Shown: positions 40,841 to 52,619 of the stretch, one piece after another
How positions within the stretch are numbered: position 1 is the first letter of the stretch
Layout of the letters: the number at the start of each line of letters is the position of its first letter
NCBI GenBank assembly: GCA_029851415.1
Contig: CM056742.1
Location: 50,942,954-51,006,953 of the forward strand
Reading direction: 5' to 3'
DNA: 64,000 bases
DNA from: Eretmocerus hayati
Taxonomy: Eukaryota; Arthropoda; Insecta; Hymenoptera; Aphelinidae
Made by a program: the position numbers and the translations under genes
Notes under the pieces: model-generated
The model's input: only the letters and a program-made list of their open reading frames with translations
Database searches by the model: none
Told to the model about the DNA's origin: nothing

Positions 40841-42684
40841 GAAGAATTCCAATGTACAACCGAATATCCCTCCTATTAATCCGCAGGTCAATCGAGAAGT
40901 TAGCGTATCTCGAAATTTTCGATACCTCATCTTTGTGTGCGTTGTATCGTGCTGTATGTTTTGATTTTGAATTTTGCTGTTTTTGTTGTGATTCAAAGAA
41001 TTTGAGGTTCGGTGCGAAAAATTTTCAAGGAACCCAAGAGATATGACTCTTTTTTTGGATGAATGGCCAATCCTTGAATAGAATTCTAAAGCCTGTAGGT
41101 ATGAAGAAAAACGAAGCAAGTGAGCCAAAGGGTGGTTTGTGTCTAATTTGGTATCATACTGAAGAGTGAGTGAAATCACGGAAACATTACAGATGTAGTG
41201 CATCAGAATCATCTTTCGATGCAATGAAATTTTGTATGTGCTGCGTCTGGATTACCCAAGAAAACTTTCGATGATTGTGGCAGTCATGATAGAGTCTGTC
41301 TCGAAAGGCTTCGCCTGAATTTTCTCGAGAATTGAAAGTTGATGATTGTGAAAAATCCAACCGTCTTTTCAAATATTCTTAAGCTTTCAGCTCTCCAACT
41401 TCATTTTCTCATTTGAATGAGAATGTGACGCATTTCAACGCTACACTTTTAGGACCAGATGAAATTGCATGTCTATCGATGAATGTGTAAGGCTGGATAT
41501 CTTGAAGCTATAACGCGTAAATAAAGAAATTTCAATGAAAGTGTAGCACCGAACCACGCTTACACGTTCTTCTCCTTGATCACTTTTACATTCATCACGA
41601 GACATTCGCGGGACACCAGACTGCAGCCTCTAAGCAACCTATGGTTTTACTCAATTTTAGGATTGGGGTAAGAAGGTCAAGAACTCACTCAATCCTGTAG
41701 GTACAGTTCATTATAACTCCGTAAGATTTACGCAAAAACACCTGTATGAGATTTTTCTCTCTCTTGTCGTATGCGTACGAAGAGTCTGAGAGTTTTATAG
41801 CAGGCCGATTGTCAAATCGGAAAGACTAACCTTTTTTTTCGAATGTAAGTCCAATCATTCAGGGATCTTGAGTCAAAACGAATGATGACATTTCAAATCG
41901 TATGAAATAATGACAACGTGATTACAGGAAAATAATTCCCCCACTGAGCGTAATTTTTCGGCCCCTGCACGCTAATTTGTCGGAAACTTATTGGAAATAG
42001 GTAAATATTACTGAATATTGGTGAATTATAATCGTTGTTCCAGTATAGCTGTTTCTACAATGTATCCTTCCTGCAATCTGTAATCTGTTTTGCTATTCTT
42101 ATTGTGTACGAATTGAATCGTCTCAAAAGTGAGCGTACCTCCAGTTCCAGAGCCTCACCTAAAATTACATAGGGGTTCAAGATTCATATTTAGAAGTATA
42201 TTTTCGATCTAAAAACAATCGTGGTCAGTTTTCCAAGGAATCAGTTTCCCGTCCCTATTATTTTTTGTCTGTGATAGATGTTGTTACTTCCCTCAAGACA
42301 ATTTTGAACGTCAGCGCGCTTGCGCGCGTGAAGTGTTTCTAGTTTACCCTTATATTATATTCTACCCTGATTTATCACCATTGACAGAACCATCTAGCTA
42401 TTAAGAAAGAACTGGCAATATCATCCATGAAATTGTTACATTAACAAATAAGAGAATAGTGATATAAAAGAAGAAAACCTGCTCAAATGAGAACCCAAAT
42501 ATGTACTTCTGAAATTTACCTTATGTAGTCATGAAATTTTGTTATCTCGGCGATATATTAATATTCGTAAAAGCATTCAAATAGATAGAGTATTTTGAAA
42601 ACCATATCTGATCACTGACATTAGAAGGAATAAGAATTCATTGATTTTGAATTATACAGCCTGAAATTTTGTTAAACATTGTAA
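40841..42684. other. No gene recognised
   Basis: 1.8 kb of AT-rich DNA with short frames only. If the gag fragment and the LTR belong to one element, pol is missing from this interval. Confidence 0.35.
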
Positions 42685-42735
42685 CGGACATTCGGGGCTA
42701 TTGTAACCCCTAATGTCCGGTCTTAAGGGGGGAGG
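42685..42735 (+). promoter_or_regulatory. Hairpin plus polypurine tract before LTR
   Basis: CGGACATTCGGGG and its complement CCCCTAATGTCCG form a stem with a 9-base loop (42685-42719). Then the purine run AAGGGGGGAGG (42725-42735) abuts the TGTAAC start of the LTR. A polypurine tract primes plus-strand synthesis in LTR elements, so its position supports a 3' LTR on the plus strand. Confidence 0.6.
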
Positions 42736-43716
42736 TGTAACGGCTGCGCCTCGGGAAACGATGAGTGGAAGGTATGTGAGTGTACGCGGGCGTTGAAGTA
42801 TTGACATGTGTGTATTGAGTAAGTGTGGTGTATGAATGGTGGTTGCGAAATGCGTGTGTTGAATGGATGTGGCGCGTGTTGTGGTGGTGTGATGTGCGAA
42901 TCGAATGAATGTGGTGTGTGAATGTGATTGTGTAGCGTGTGTGTATTAAATAGATGTAATGCGTAAATGTAATTATGTAATGTTGTATTAAACGAACGTA
43001 ATGTATGCATGTATGGTGTGTGTATTTAAATAGATGTAGTACGTGAACATTATGTAGTGTTTGAATGTTAATTATGTAGTATGTGTACCGAACGAATACA
43101 ATGTTGTACTGAATAAATATAGTGCATGAATGTGTAGTGCGAGTATCAAACGGATGTAATACGTGAAGTTTGCATATTGAATGAGTGTTAATTATGTAGT
43201 GTGAATGCAGTGTTTGAATGTACTTATATGTAGTATGTGTATTGACTGAATGTAATGTATGAATGTGATTACGTAATGTGTGAAATGCGTGAATATAATT
43301 ATGTAGTGTGTGTATTGAATGAATGTTATGTTTGAAAGTACTCATGTAGTGTGTGTATTAACTGAATGTAATATATGAATGTGATTGTGTAGTGTGTGTA
43401 CTGAATGAATGTAATTATGTAACGTATGTAACGAGTGAATGTACTGTATGAATGTACTATGTTATACGTAAATATTGTGCATGTTTTGAGTTGAGAAGAT
43501 GAGATGAATGTAATACACAGTTTTTTCGCTTGAACGTCGAACGGTCGAAGCAAAATAGAGAATGAAAGCGAGTAGAGGAAAAGCGCAACAGAATGACGAG
43601 GGACCGGAAGGTAATAAAAAACAGTAACGGACTAGGCAAGGGACGGAGAAAACATCGCGGGTCCACGGTCAAGATGAACCGCGCCGAGCCTAAATTCCTC
43701 GCAATGAGGTGTTACA
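42736..43716 (+). mobile_element. Probable long terminal repeat (3' or solo LTR), about 981 bp
   Basis: Starts TGTAACGGCTGCG after a polypurine tract and ends GTGTTACA, giving inverted TGTAAC/GTTACA ends as in many LTRs. Most of its length is a TG/AT-rich minisatellite. No matching second full LTR is in the window; only the first 45 bp recur near 39872. The long His/Thr-rich frame on the minus strand here is a repeat by-product. Confidence 0.55.
42785..43500 (+). repeat. Minisatellite within the LTR
   Basis: Degenerate head-to-tail repeats of GTGTGTATTGAATGAATGTA and TGTATGAATGTGATTATGTA words over 700 bp. Confidence 0.85.
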
Positions 43717-44099
43717 TGCTATGCATCTAAACAGTTATGTCAGTCTTGGTTCGGCCTATGTTCAGTGCACGCACCTGCTGCGCATCGACTTTTTGACCCC
43801 CCCTAGATCTAAGTTATTGATTTTTCCCTACTAAAAAACACCTCAAATTCTTCGAATCGTCGAATAGAAACCCTTCCACCACCGAATTCCGAACATTCCT
43901 AAATTCGGTATGGAAAGGGGCTGCAGAAGGGCGCAGCAGCTCAGATTTTCATCAGTTTTTCTCGGTGTCGGTCCACTCGTCGGTCAGTTTTTCGATCCTG
44001 TGCTATTCTCTCATCGTCTCGAGATTGAATGTTGTGTGTATTTGGTGTGATTTCGACCAAGTGCGATCGAGTGAAATTTGAGTGATCTTGAATAAGTAC
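43717..44099. other. Spacer
   Basis: No gene recognised. Confidence 0.25.
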
Positions 44100-44345
44100 C
44101 GAGAACATCAAACCGATATCTCGACTAGAACACAAGATCAATATCCGTGTTATTGTGAACCTGACCGAGTGTGGAACAAGTGAAATATCGAGACCAATAT
44201 CTCGATCAAAGGATCGAGATCGATATTTGTGTTATCGTGAATCCGACTGAATGTGAAACAAGTGAAATATCGAGACCAATATCTCGATCAAAGGATCAAA
44301 ATCGATACTTGTGTATTGTTAATTCGACTGAGTGTATCACAAGCG
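44100..44345 (+). repeat. 82-bp tandem repeat, about three units
   Basis: AATATCGAGACCAATATCTC recurs at 82-bp spacing (44182 and 44264), with a diverged unit before and a partial one after. Each unit contains GAGATATTGG-type inverted words. Confidence 0.8.
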
Positions 44346-45115
44346 AACTTGGCAATTGTGAATAGACACCGAAATTATCGAGAACGGTATTTGACCAGAA
44401 ATCCGAGACCGTTATTCAGTGATCGGAATTATGGAAATAGTAGAAATTGATTTGTCGAAGATCCCGAATATCGCCGAGAACAGTTCACCTGCCGATACTG
44501 TCAACGTTCAGAATATGAAGTATAAATAAACCACATCAAGAGAGATTGAAGCAGTTTTCCCTTATTGACTCCATATTTGCCATCATCATCAGCAGAGACC
44601 GAGTAAGGTGAGTAACTAACGTCCGAATGATTTATCATCAGAATATATTCCATTTAGACAACGAAAGGGTATCCATTACTGTGATTTGACAGAAGGAGGT
44701 ACATCATACACGAATTCTTCAAACAGACCAACCACGTTTCGACTGAACACGTAATTCTCAAATAAAAACCGTATACCCTGTCGTACCAATCCTCCAGCCT
44801 CACGCCCATAACCCATAACCCATAACCCATGTCAATTCGTAATTCGCCAAATTTGTAACTTATACTACAATTCATGATCCAATGGGAATTCGTTCGGAAA
44901 TTCGATCTTGACAACTCTCATTTAGTCTCAAATTCATGACGTGCATTCTGAACATTTCCAACTAAAGACCGATTTCTTCACTCCCTTACTCCCGGAGGAT
45001 ATTAGCTCCGTTATTGCTTCAGAATTAGGGGATATTAGAAAATAAGTTATAGAATCGTTGAGTATTATTGAATGAGATTGATTTGATTGTTTGACCTAGT
45101 ATTACTATCAGGGCA
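44346..45115. other. Spacer with a short CCCATAA repeat
   Basis: AACCCATAACCCATAACCC near 44810 is a 9-bp tandem. AATAAA at 44526 follows the 82-bp repeats. Nothing else is recognised. Confidence 0.3.
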
Positions 45116-45400
45116 ACGCTACTATATACCGTACATCGATTGAACAGATAGCCCTTGTTAATTATTAATTATTTATTAATTATTCATATTATCAGGGGAA
45201 CGCTACTATATACGGTACATCGGTTGAACAGATACCCGTTGTTAATTATTAATTATTTATTAATTATTTATATTATCAGGGAAACGCTACTATATACCGC
45301 AAGTTGGTTGAATCGACAGCCCTTGTTGATTATTAACTATTATTACTATCAAGAGAACGCTACTATACACCGCACGACGGTTGAACAGATTGCTCTTGAT
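45116..45400 (+). repeat. 84-bp tandem repeat, four units
   Basis: AACGCTACTATATACCG recurs near 45116, 45200, 45284 and 45357, separated by TTAATTATTAATTATTTA-like spacers. Confidence 0.9.
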
Positions 45401-45821
45401 AATTATAAGGCATATGAGTGAGTGAGTGATTGCACAAAAGTAATCAACGATTCTATAACAACATGCATCTTCTTCGGCGAATGCGCATCTGACCACTTGT
45501 GACACTACTTTGACGGCCATCGCCTATCTATGTGTAGAAATTAAGATTGTTCACACTTTGGATTAAATTGAATCACAGGTAACAATTCTCAAATAATCAG
45601 ATATCCTATGTAAGCAAAATCACAACTAAGATGAATTCATGTAATCAATTCAAGTTATTTTAGCATGTCAATTCCTCCCATGAACATTAGCCTAATCTTG
45701 AAATTTCAAACCATATTAATTTATACGTAAATCTAATTAAAATCTAACCTCAATTCTTAAACTATCCTAATTAAACTACCTATTGAAATAATTATATAAG
45801 CCTATCTCCAAGAAATTCATA
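45401..45821. other. Spacer
   Basis: AT-rich sequence with no gene recognised. Confidence 0.25.
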
Positions 45822-46640
45822 TGTAACGGCTAGCGAGGAAAAAAGAATCCGCTTTCAATGACCAACCTTAATCGACGTCACCCTGCTGAACTCGAGCGAA
45901 CGCCGCTTGGAGGACCCGCTGCTCTCCCCACTCAACACTACGTAGCACGCTCAGCGCCATCGCCGCAAAACGAGAGGGGTCACCGTACGACGAAATAGTA
46001 GTCAGTTGCTACTGAGCCCCCGGCCCAAGCGCCTCTTAGAGCCTCTAGTCCGGTGCTCTCTCTGTCCCTCTATATACGACGTGGCCCCGTGCCCTCAGTG
46101 TGCTATACATTACGCGGCCCTGGGCCCTCAGTGTGTTATATACGACCGTGCCCTGTGCCCTCACAATTAGCTACAGACGAACCTGTGGTATACGTGGCGT
46201 TGCCGGAACTACCCACGATGCAGGCCCTCGCTACGAAGCCTCCGTTATTCACCGGCCCAGTATACCACCGCGGAGCATTACTCGTTGAGCAGCCATTTTT
46301 CACAGCACAGCCACAGTGTTGCGTCTCAACATCGCTCGCATCAAACATCGACGATGGCCATATTAGCCTACTTGCAAGAGTTTCAGACTAACCGCAGTTA
46401 AATCAGAGATCGTCGCTAGCTACATGATCATCCTGCTTCATCGTCTCACGCGCCCGACGCGAATTGATATTTTCCTCGCACGCCGAAATTACTTTAAATA
46501 GTGAGTACTTAAGTGAAATAAAAGTGAGATCTACTCTCTTCTTTCTCGCTGAAATCATGTGGCATAACTCGCCCAAACTAAAAATCTCCACTGACAAGCC
46601 CTCGTACCGTAGGTGCTAACGTCAGCAGGACAGCCCTGGG
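45822..46640 (+). other. Possible LTR or promoter-like GC-rich block
   Basis: It begins TGTAACGGCTAGCG, like the start of the 42736 LTR, and has a CTATATACG TATA-like box near 46069. The end is not recognisable and no partner LTR was seen, so an LTR is only a suggestion. It lies 2.5 kb before the BEL/Pao pol remnant in the same orientation. Confidence 0.3.
46070..46165 (+). repeat. 33-bp tandem repeat, three units
   Basis: TATAYACGRC followed by GCCCTGGGCCCTCAGTGTG-like sequence repeats at 46071, 46104 and 46137. Confidence 0.85.
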
Positions 46641-47260
46641 CCCAGGCCCAACTGGATCTCTCTCTCCTGGTTTTGAGCTAGCATTGTAGAGTTCTTCGTG
46701 AATCGTGAATTCGCCCAATTTCATCAGCTTTCTCCTCGCGACACTGTCTCTCAATTTCTCAAATTTTCAAGCAATCCTTTCAGACAATTCATCAGAAAGA
46801 CAAATTCATATACTCCATCATCTTCTTGAGATTTTTATTAGATTCGATCCAATTTTCTCAGTTTTGCTAGATAACTTGCAAATGTCATCTATCAAAGATC
46901 GTAACAGCGCTTCATCAATCTGCAAAAATGGTCTTCGTGTTCATTCATACTGGCTCAGATATTCAGCTGCCAAGATTGTTGATTTCACCCATGAAAGCCA
47001 GGGTCAACTTTCCGACAAATTGCGAAAGAAAAACACGGTTCTAGGTTGAATTCCATGAATTGCATTCCTGATTACCTTTGAATATAGGAATCAAGAATTA
47101 TTGCACGAATCTTCTTCATTTAACATCTCGAACCTGAGCTTTGATTTTTTATTAAATTGGCTCGAAACAAATCAAACCGCGAACGATTGCAAAATCGTAC
47201 CGTAACGGATATTCTACTACCAATACCTTCGCACAGTTCAGCGAGAAGAAACAGCTACTG
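46641..47260. other. No gene recognised
   Basis: A 114-codon plus-strand frame at 46705-47049 (MNSPNFISFLLATLSLNF) has no motif I know and no splice support. Confidence 0.25.
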
Positions 47261-47586
47261 ATGAAAATTATACCCTCGCTATGTTTCAATATATGATGGG
47301 AGGAACGGCCGAATTGTGAGGCATTCCTTATCGAAGCGAGATTTCTTGACAGAGCTTCCGTCACTCTGATTGTCTGGGGAACATACATCCCCTATAGAGC
47401 CACAGAGCCATCGGGAAGATATCAAGAACCCAACTTCAATATCATTAATAGTCTCAAATGCAGAGCTGATGGTAGTTTCCATCCTTATCTCTACACCGTA
47501 CTGAATTATTTAAACTGTGAAAAAGATGTGTGATATTAAGTGTGTGTTTCGCCTTGGTCTCTCTCTTGGGCTCGTCAGTGAGACGA
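47261..47586 (+). repeat. 326-bp repeat, copy 1
   Basis: Nearly identical to 47774-48099 in the same orientation (period 513) and to 48099-48362 inverted. On the minus strand each copy reads METTISSAFETINDIEVGFL..., a 66-67 residue frame that could be an exon or chance. Confidence 0.9.
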
Positions 47587-47773
47587 AGAGAGACCTGTCT
47601 CAGACACTATTGTAAATCGGGTGGATTGACATCGGGTTAAAGAATGGTTAACATCGAAATTTTTGTAAAACAACCATAAATTAAGGTTGCCATCTAGTAA
47701 TAAAGACACGAAGCAGATGTTAAGCTTCGAGTGGTAAACGACTTTATACGGCCTCATGTCGTTTGGTGGAATA

Positions 47774-48099
47774 ATGAAAATTATACCCTCGCTATGTTTC
47801 AATATATGATGGGAGGAACGGCCGAATTGCGAGGCATTCCTTATCGAAGCGAGATTTCTTGACAGAGCTTCCGTCACTCTGATTGTCTGGGGAACATACA
47901 TCCCCTATAGAGCCACAGAGCCATCTGGAAGATATCAAGAACCCAACTTCAATATCATTAATAGTCTCAAATGCAGAGCTGATGGTAGTTTCCATCCTTG
48001 TCTCTACACCGTACTAAATTATTTAAACTGTGAAAAAGATGTGTGATATTAAGTGTGTGTTTCGCCCTGGTCTCTCTCTTGGGCTCGTCAGTGAGACGA
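47774..48099 (+). repeat. 326-bp repeat, copy 2
   Basis: Same length as copy 1 with very few differences. It forms an inverted pair with copy 3 around a loop of about 36 bp. Confidence 0.9.
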
Positions 48100-48362
48100 C
48101 ACACTTAATATCACACATCTTTTTCACAGTTTAAATAATTCAGTACGGTGTAGAGACAAGGATGGAAACTACCATCAGCTCTGCATTTGAGACTATTAAT
48201 GATATTGAAGTTGGGTTCTTGATATCTTCCCGATGGCTCTTTGGCTCTATAGGGGATGTATGTTCCCCAGACAATCAGAGTGACGGAAGCTCTGTCAAGA
48301 AATCTCGCTTCGATAAGGAATGCCTCGCAATTCGGCCGTTCCTCCCATCATATATTGAAACA
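48099..48362 (-). repeat. 326-bp repeat, copy 3 (inverted, truncated)
   Basis: Reverse complement of about 264 bp of copies 1 and 2. It stops at ATATTGAAACAG, where BEL/Pao pol sequence begins without a gap. Confidence 0.9.
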
Positions 48363-50190
48363 GCTACTGGCAACAGCTTTGGTTGTGCTCGAGTCAGCAA
48401 ACGGAACATCGGTAGCGGCTAGAGCTGTGATTCGTATGCTGAGATTTCAATCGTTCCAGAGCATATAGTTCAAATCCTCTCGCTGAAATGAATTGTCACC
48501 GACGTCGTGGTCGCTAGACTTGGAAGACAAACTACTGCTCTCGCAAAATGCTGTGTGGATGTTACTGTAAAATCTCCGCGAAAACCCTCTTGACATTTCA
48601 GCCCTAGTTCTTCGCCGTGTATCTAATTTGGTTCCAAATCCTGAGGTATGCTTCTCAGACGACTGAGCACATCTTAAAGATCTGCAACTGGCAGATCCAG
48701 AGCTCGGAAAGCCTAGCAGAGTCGACTGTATCCTGAATTCTGCAGTTGACGGAGCAGCGATGATGCCTGGAATTCGTCGACATTCTGTGAACATCCACTC
48801 TCCTGTTGCTTTCAATTCAGTTCTCGGCTGGATTCTCGTGGGAGATGTTGGTTCATGCAGCGATTCACTAACTTTGGCTCTTGTACATTTAACTACTGTG
48901 GACCATGACTTATACAATCTGGTTGCCAAGTTCTGGGAGAGTGAGCAAGTACCCCATGAACCTCTGCTGGCACCTGAAGATAAGGACTGTGCTGGCCACT
49001 TCAAAGCTACGACACATCGGAATGAGCAAAGTTGGTATGTCGCCAGCCCTCCCTTCAAGTCAACTCCAGTTTTCTCTGGGACTGAACGAATCGCTCGGAA
49101 GTGCATGGCTAATCTGGAAAGACGTTTCGCTAAGAATCCTGATCTGGTCATTGCTCATAAGACTTTCATGGAAGAATATGCCGACCTCGGCCATATGAAA
49201 GCTGTTGCCAAAAGTGAGGTTATGATTGACAATGCTTACTATCTTTCTCATGATCCTGTTGTCAAAAATGACGGCAGTGGGAAAATACGAGTTGTTTTCA
49301 ATGCATCGCAGCCAGATTCGCATTGCAACTCACTGAACTCTATGTTGCATACTGGACATAAATTGCAAGAGGACATTGTTCTTATCATCACTAGGTAGCG
49401 CTTCTTCACATTTGTGTTCACTTGTAACATTGCCAAAATGTTTCGGCAGTTCCTGGTTGACGAAGATGCTCAATATTGGTAGCGCATACTTTGGAGAGCT
49501 GATCCCGAGTCACCACTCCTTGCTTATCGTCTTGCCACAATCACTTATGGAACAGCTCTTGCTCCGTATCAGTCTAATGCTTGCTTGCTAGATTTAGTAG
49601 AAAAGGAAAAAGAGATTCGGCCAAAAGCCAGCCGGATTCTCGTGAAGAATCGTTATGTCGACGATTTTTTAGGCGGGGGTGATACTTTAGAAGATGCTCT
49701 GACGGCAAAGAACGAGGTCACTCAATTTTTAGTATCTGCAGTTTTAGCATCTGCAGGTATAGTTTTCGACAAATGGGCTGAAAATCACCGTGATTTGGTC
49801 ATGGAAAGTGGCTCGATAAACTGTACTCAAGAGTAAGAGCTGAGTCAAAATGAGGTCGTTTTCACACTAGGTCTGCGTTGGATTCCTGTAGGAGATTCGT
49901 TCTGCTTCAGAATCAAGGTACCTCCATCGTGTGAGTGCATCAAGAAACGTTCGATTCTTTCAGAGGTTGCAAAGCTATTCGATCCATTGCGACACCTGGC
50001 TCCAACCGTTGTACGAGAAAATTCGTTGTGAACGAAAGGACAAGCAGGTCTCACTCACGCTGGAGGACGTTGGCCGATTTGTTGCTCCAAAGTATTCCCA
50101 TTGTATCGAGTGCATTTGATACAGGAACGCACCATTTGTCGAACCGTGTTGGGAGCATGAATTATCCAATACTTCTAGGCTAGATGGCTT
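48362..50190 (+). pseudogene. BEL/Pao retrotransposon pol remnant
   Basis: The order is protease, then linker, then reverse transcriptase. LLATALVVLESANG at 48365 and EISIVPEHIVQILSL near 48440 resemble the aspartic protease region, whose active-site segment is damaged. FNSVLGWILVGDVG near 48815, DHDLYNLVAKFWESEQVP near 48905, GKIRVVFNASQPDSH near 49280 and the catalytic YVDDFLGG near 49655 mark the RT. Frame breaks include stops near 48487 and 49397, a frame change after 49400 and an 18-bp duplication near 49735 (TCTGCAGTTTTAGCATCTGC). RNase H and integrase are not recognisable. The copy is dead. Confidence 0.85.
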
Positions 50191-50911
50191 TGAACAATAA
50201 TAGAACCACCATGTTACAGCACACGATGCGCATGGTGGATGAGCAGGCGAGTGACGTCATTTTTTAGATACGATAATTGGATGCTTCTCTCCCTCTGATA
50301 GATACGAATTCTGCAGACGTCCTCCAACGCGAAGCAATCCGTCTTCTCCAACACATGGTAGCAGCTTCGCCAGATAAGCTCGAGGTTTTCGAGAAAGATA
50401 GCTATCCTTACAGCAATATCGATTTTTCAGATGTCAACAATGCGCGCAAGAAGCGACATGTCAGATTTTCATAGATAAGCAATGGACTTAGTTGCATAAG
50501 ATGACAGATCAACGTGAACAACAGACAACACGATCTCAAAAAATTTCTTTAGAAAATGTCAACAAGGAATTAGAATGCACTAAGGGCCTTGTATTGATGC
50601 GCGCGCTGGTCGGCAGGTCGAGTCGTCGAGATTGCAACGTCTCACAGTACTCAAAATTGCCGCAAACGCTTTCGCTCACCGTGGCCGACGACTGCATTGC
50701 TGAAGAATTACGACGAAGCACTGGAAAAACCTCCGTGAAGTCCGCTTGTTTTCATAACCTCAAGTGACTGCTGCGCTGGAAAACGAGCTGAAATGCACAA
50801 AATCCAGGCAATGATTGTCGAGCGTCGATGGGCACGTTGATATTCCCGCCGCTGATGTTGTCCTCTGTGCCGAATTCTTGCGATAAAGTCTTGAGTTACA
50901 GGTTAAGGTAC
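50191..50911. other. No gene recognised
   Basis: A 65-codon frame at 50277-50474 (DVLQREAIRLLQHMVAAS) looks protein-like in composition but matches no family I recognise. Confidence 0.3.
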
Positions 50912-50927
50912 ACTTCTTCTTCTTCTT
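50912..50927 (-). repeat. (GAA)n tail, probable 3' end of the retrotransposon
   Basis: Five GAA units on the element's strand, beyond the 3' UTR. Short tandem tails instead of poly(A) are known in I-like elements. A target duplication was not found. Confidence 0.5.
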
Positions 50928-51329
50928 CAAAAAGTTGGCTATATCTTTCTGCTACTGTGTGCAGAGGTGATTTTAGCCATAACACCAGTATGTAGAGAGC
51001 AGTAGGTAGCTGTGGTTCTCGTAGTGGGAGACTTTCCCACTTTTAATAAACTTCCCTAACGGCGGGGAAGGGTATAACGGAAAGGAAATAAAAGGAAACG
51101 GTAAACAGGAGAGAAAGGGGAGGGAGAATTTATGAAAGGGAAGAGTGAAGTAGAGCTGTAATCGTGAAAATTTCAATTAGTTCAGTATTCCAAGTCTAGT
51201 CGATCCAAAAAAAGGTTCAAATAGATAAGGAGCAGGATTTAAGGAAATTAGTAATAAATTTGCTGGATTGTTTGTTCGAAAATTTGAGAATTGTTTCAAC
51301 GTTATACGGCAAAGGAAATTTGGAACGCC

Positions 51330-52611
51330 TCAAACAATTAAAAATGTGATCCTTTCTTTTGAGAATCTTGGACAATGCCAAAAGATGTGATTAATGTCCT
51401 CAGGAGTGAAAGGACAAGAAGGACACCATTCAGAATTAACAAAATTTTTTCTGTGCAAACTAGAGGCCAAAGAATAGTGATTAGACCTGATACGATTAAT
51501 AGAAACAATATGAAATCTAGAGAAAACACACTTAGAAAACCAAGGCTTGGGCTTTTTACTGTTGTAGAAATTTTGGAAGTAGTAATGACCAGTATGAGGC
51601 CTGAAATCAAGGAGGAAGGAATGGAATTTAGATTTGCAGGTTTCATTGAGGTGGTGATAGAGATCAGTATATGGAATGAGACAACTATCCAAGGGACAAT
51701 GTTTACGAGCTTCTTTAGCAAGAAAGTCAGCATTTTCATTGCCAGTGATGCCAACATGTGAAGGGATCCAGATGAGATTGATGGTCAAATGAGATTTGGA
51801 AGCAATGTATAATAAATTTTTAATTTCGAGTGATAAGAAAGAGGAATCTTTTGAATAAGGATTGGAAATTAAGGAGTCCAGGACACTTTTAGAATCCGAG
51901 TATATACTTGAAGGAGATAATTTGTTATGAATGATGAATTGAAGGGCAAGTTTGATAGCCAAAGCTTCCCCAGAAAAAATAGAAGCAAAGCTTGAGATTT
52001 TTTTCTGAATTATCAGATCCTTCTCCCAATCCGAGGAGTAGACGGCGACACCAACAAATGAGCCCGAAGAAAGTTTAGAAGCATCAGTGAAGAAGTTGAA
52101 ACCGTGATCCAGAGTATCTTTGAATTTTTCTACAAATGATTCGTTAGGGGAGGAGGAATCCTTGACAGATTCGCCTGAGATGAAGTCAATTTTGGGATTG
52201 AAAGAAACAGTGTCTAGATCAAAGTTAAATGGAGGAGTGATGACTGAGGAATAAATTTTATCTTTGAGGTGAACAAAATTTCTGAAGGCCTTAAATAAAG
52301 TGAATTTGGTATTAACATGCAAAGGGTCTTTTGTTAAAGTAGAGAGATCTAAGTCTGACAGTTTAATTATAGTTGGATGGCAGGGATCAGAGAAACACTT
52401 GAGAATGTAACGACAGGCCAAATTATAGGAGCGGATATGAAGAGGGGGTTCGCAAGCTCCAGCAAGTAGGACTCTGATGGGTGTTGAAATTCTATAGCCC
52501 AAGGCTAATCTGATACAGCGATATTGGATCCTGTCGAATTTGAGCTTTTTCTGACAATTTTTAAAATACTAAATGAATGAAGCATAATCAGATGTACCCC
52601 GAACCATAGCT
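51330..52611 (-). pseudogene. ORF2 3' part: RT end, RNase H, C-terminal zinc knuckle
   Basis: Continues ORF2 past the MITE. RNase H catalytic positions are all present: FFTDASKLSSG (Asp), SGEALAIKLAL (Glu), IYSDSKSVL (Asp) and WIPSHVGITGNENADFLAK (His, Asp). The C-terminus has WCPSCPFTPEDINHIFWHC, the usual knuckle of such ORF2 proteins. One TAG at about 52567 lies between the MITE and the long open part. Removing 379 bp (MITE plus one target copy) puts this part in the same frame as the upstream RT. Confidence 0.9.
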
Positions 52612-52619
52612 CTGTAAAT

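Noticed and set aside
42710..43345. 211-codon His/Thr-rich frame on the minus strand
   Set aside because: It lies wholly within the TG/AT minisatellite of the probable LTR; the composition is dictated by the repeat.
48447..49151. 234-codon minus-strand frame
   Set aside because: It is the shadow of the BEL/Pao pol sequence on the plus strand, which has clear RT motifs.
50277..50474. 65-codon frame DVLQREAIRLLQHMVAAS
   Set aside because: Protein-like in look, but no family, splice sites or promoter context support it.
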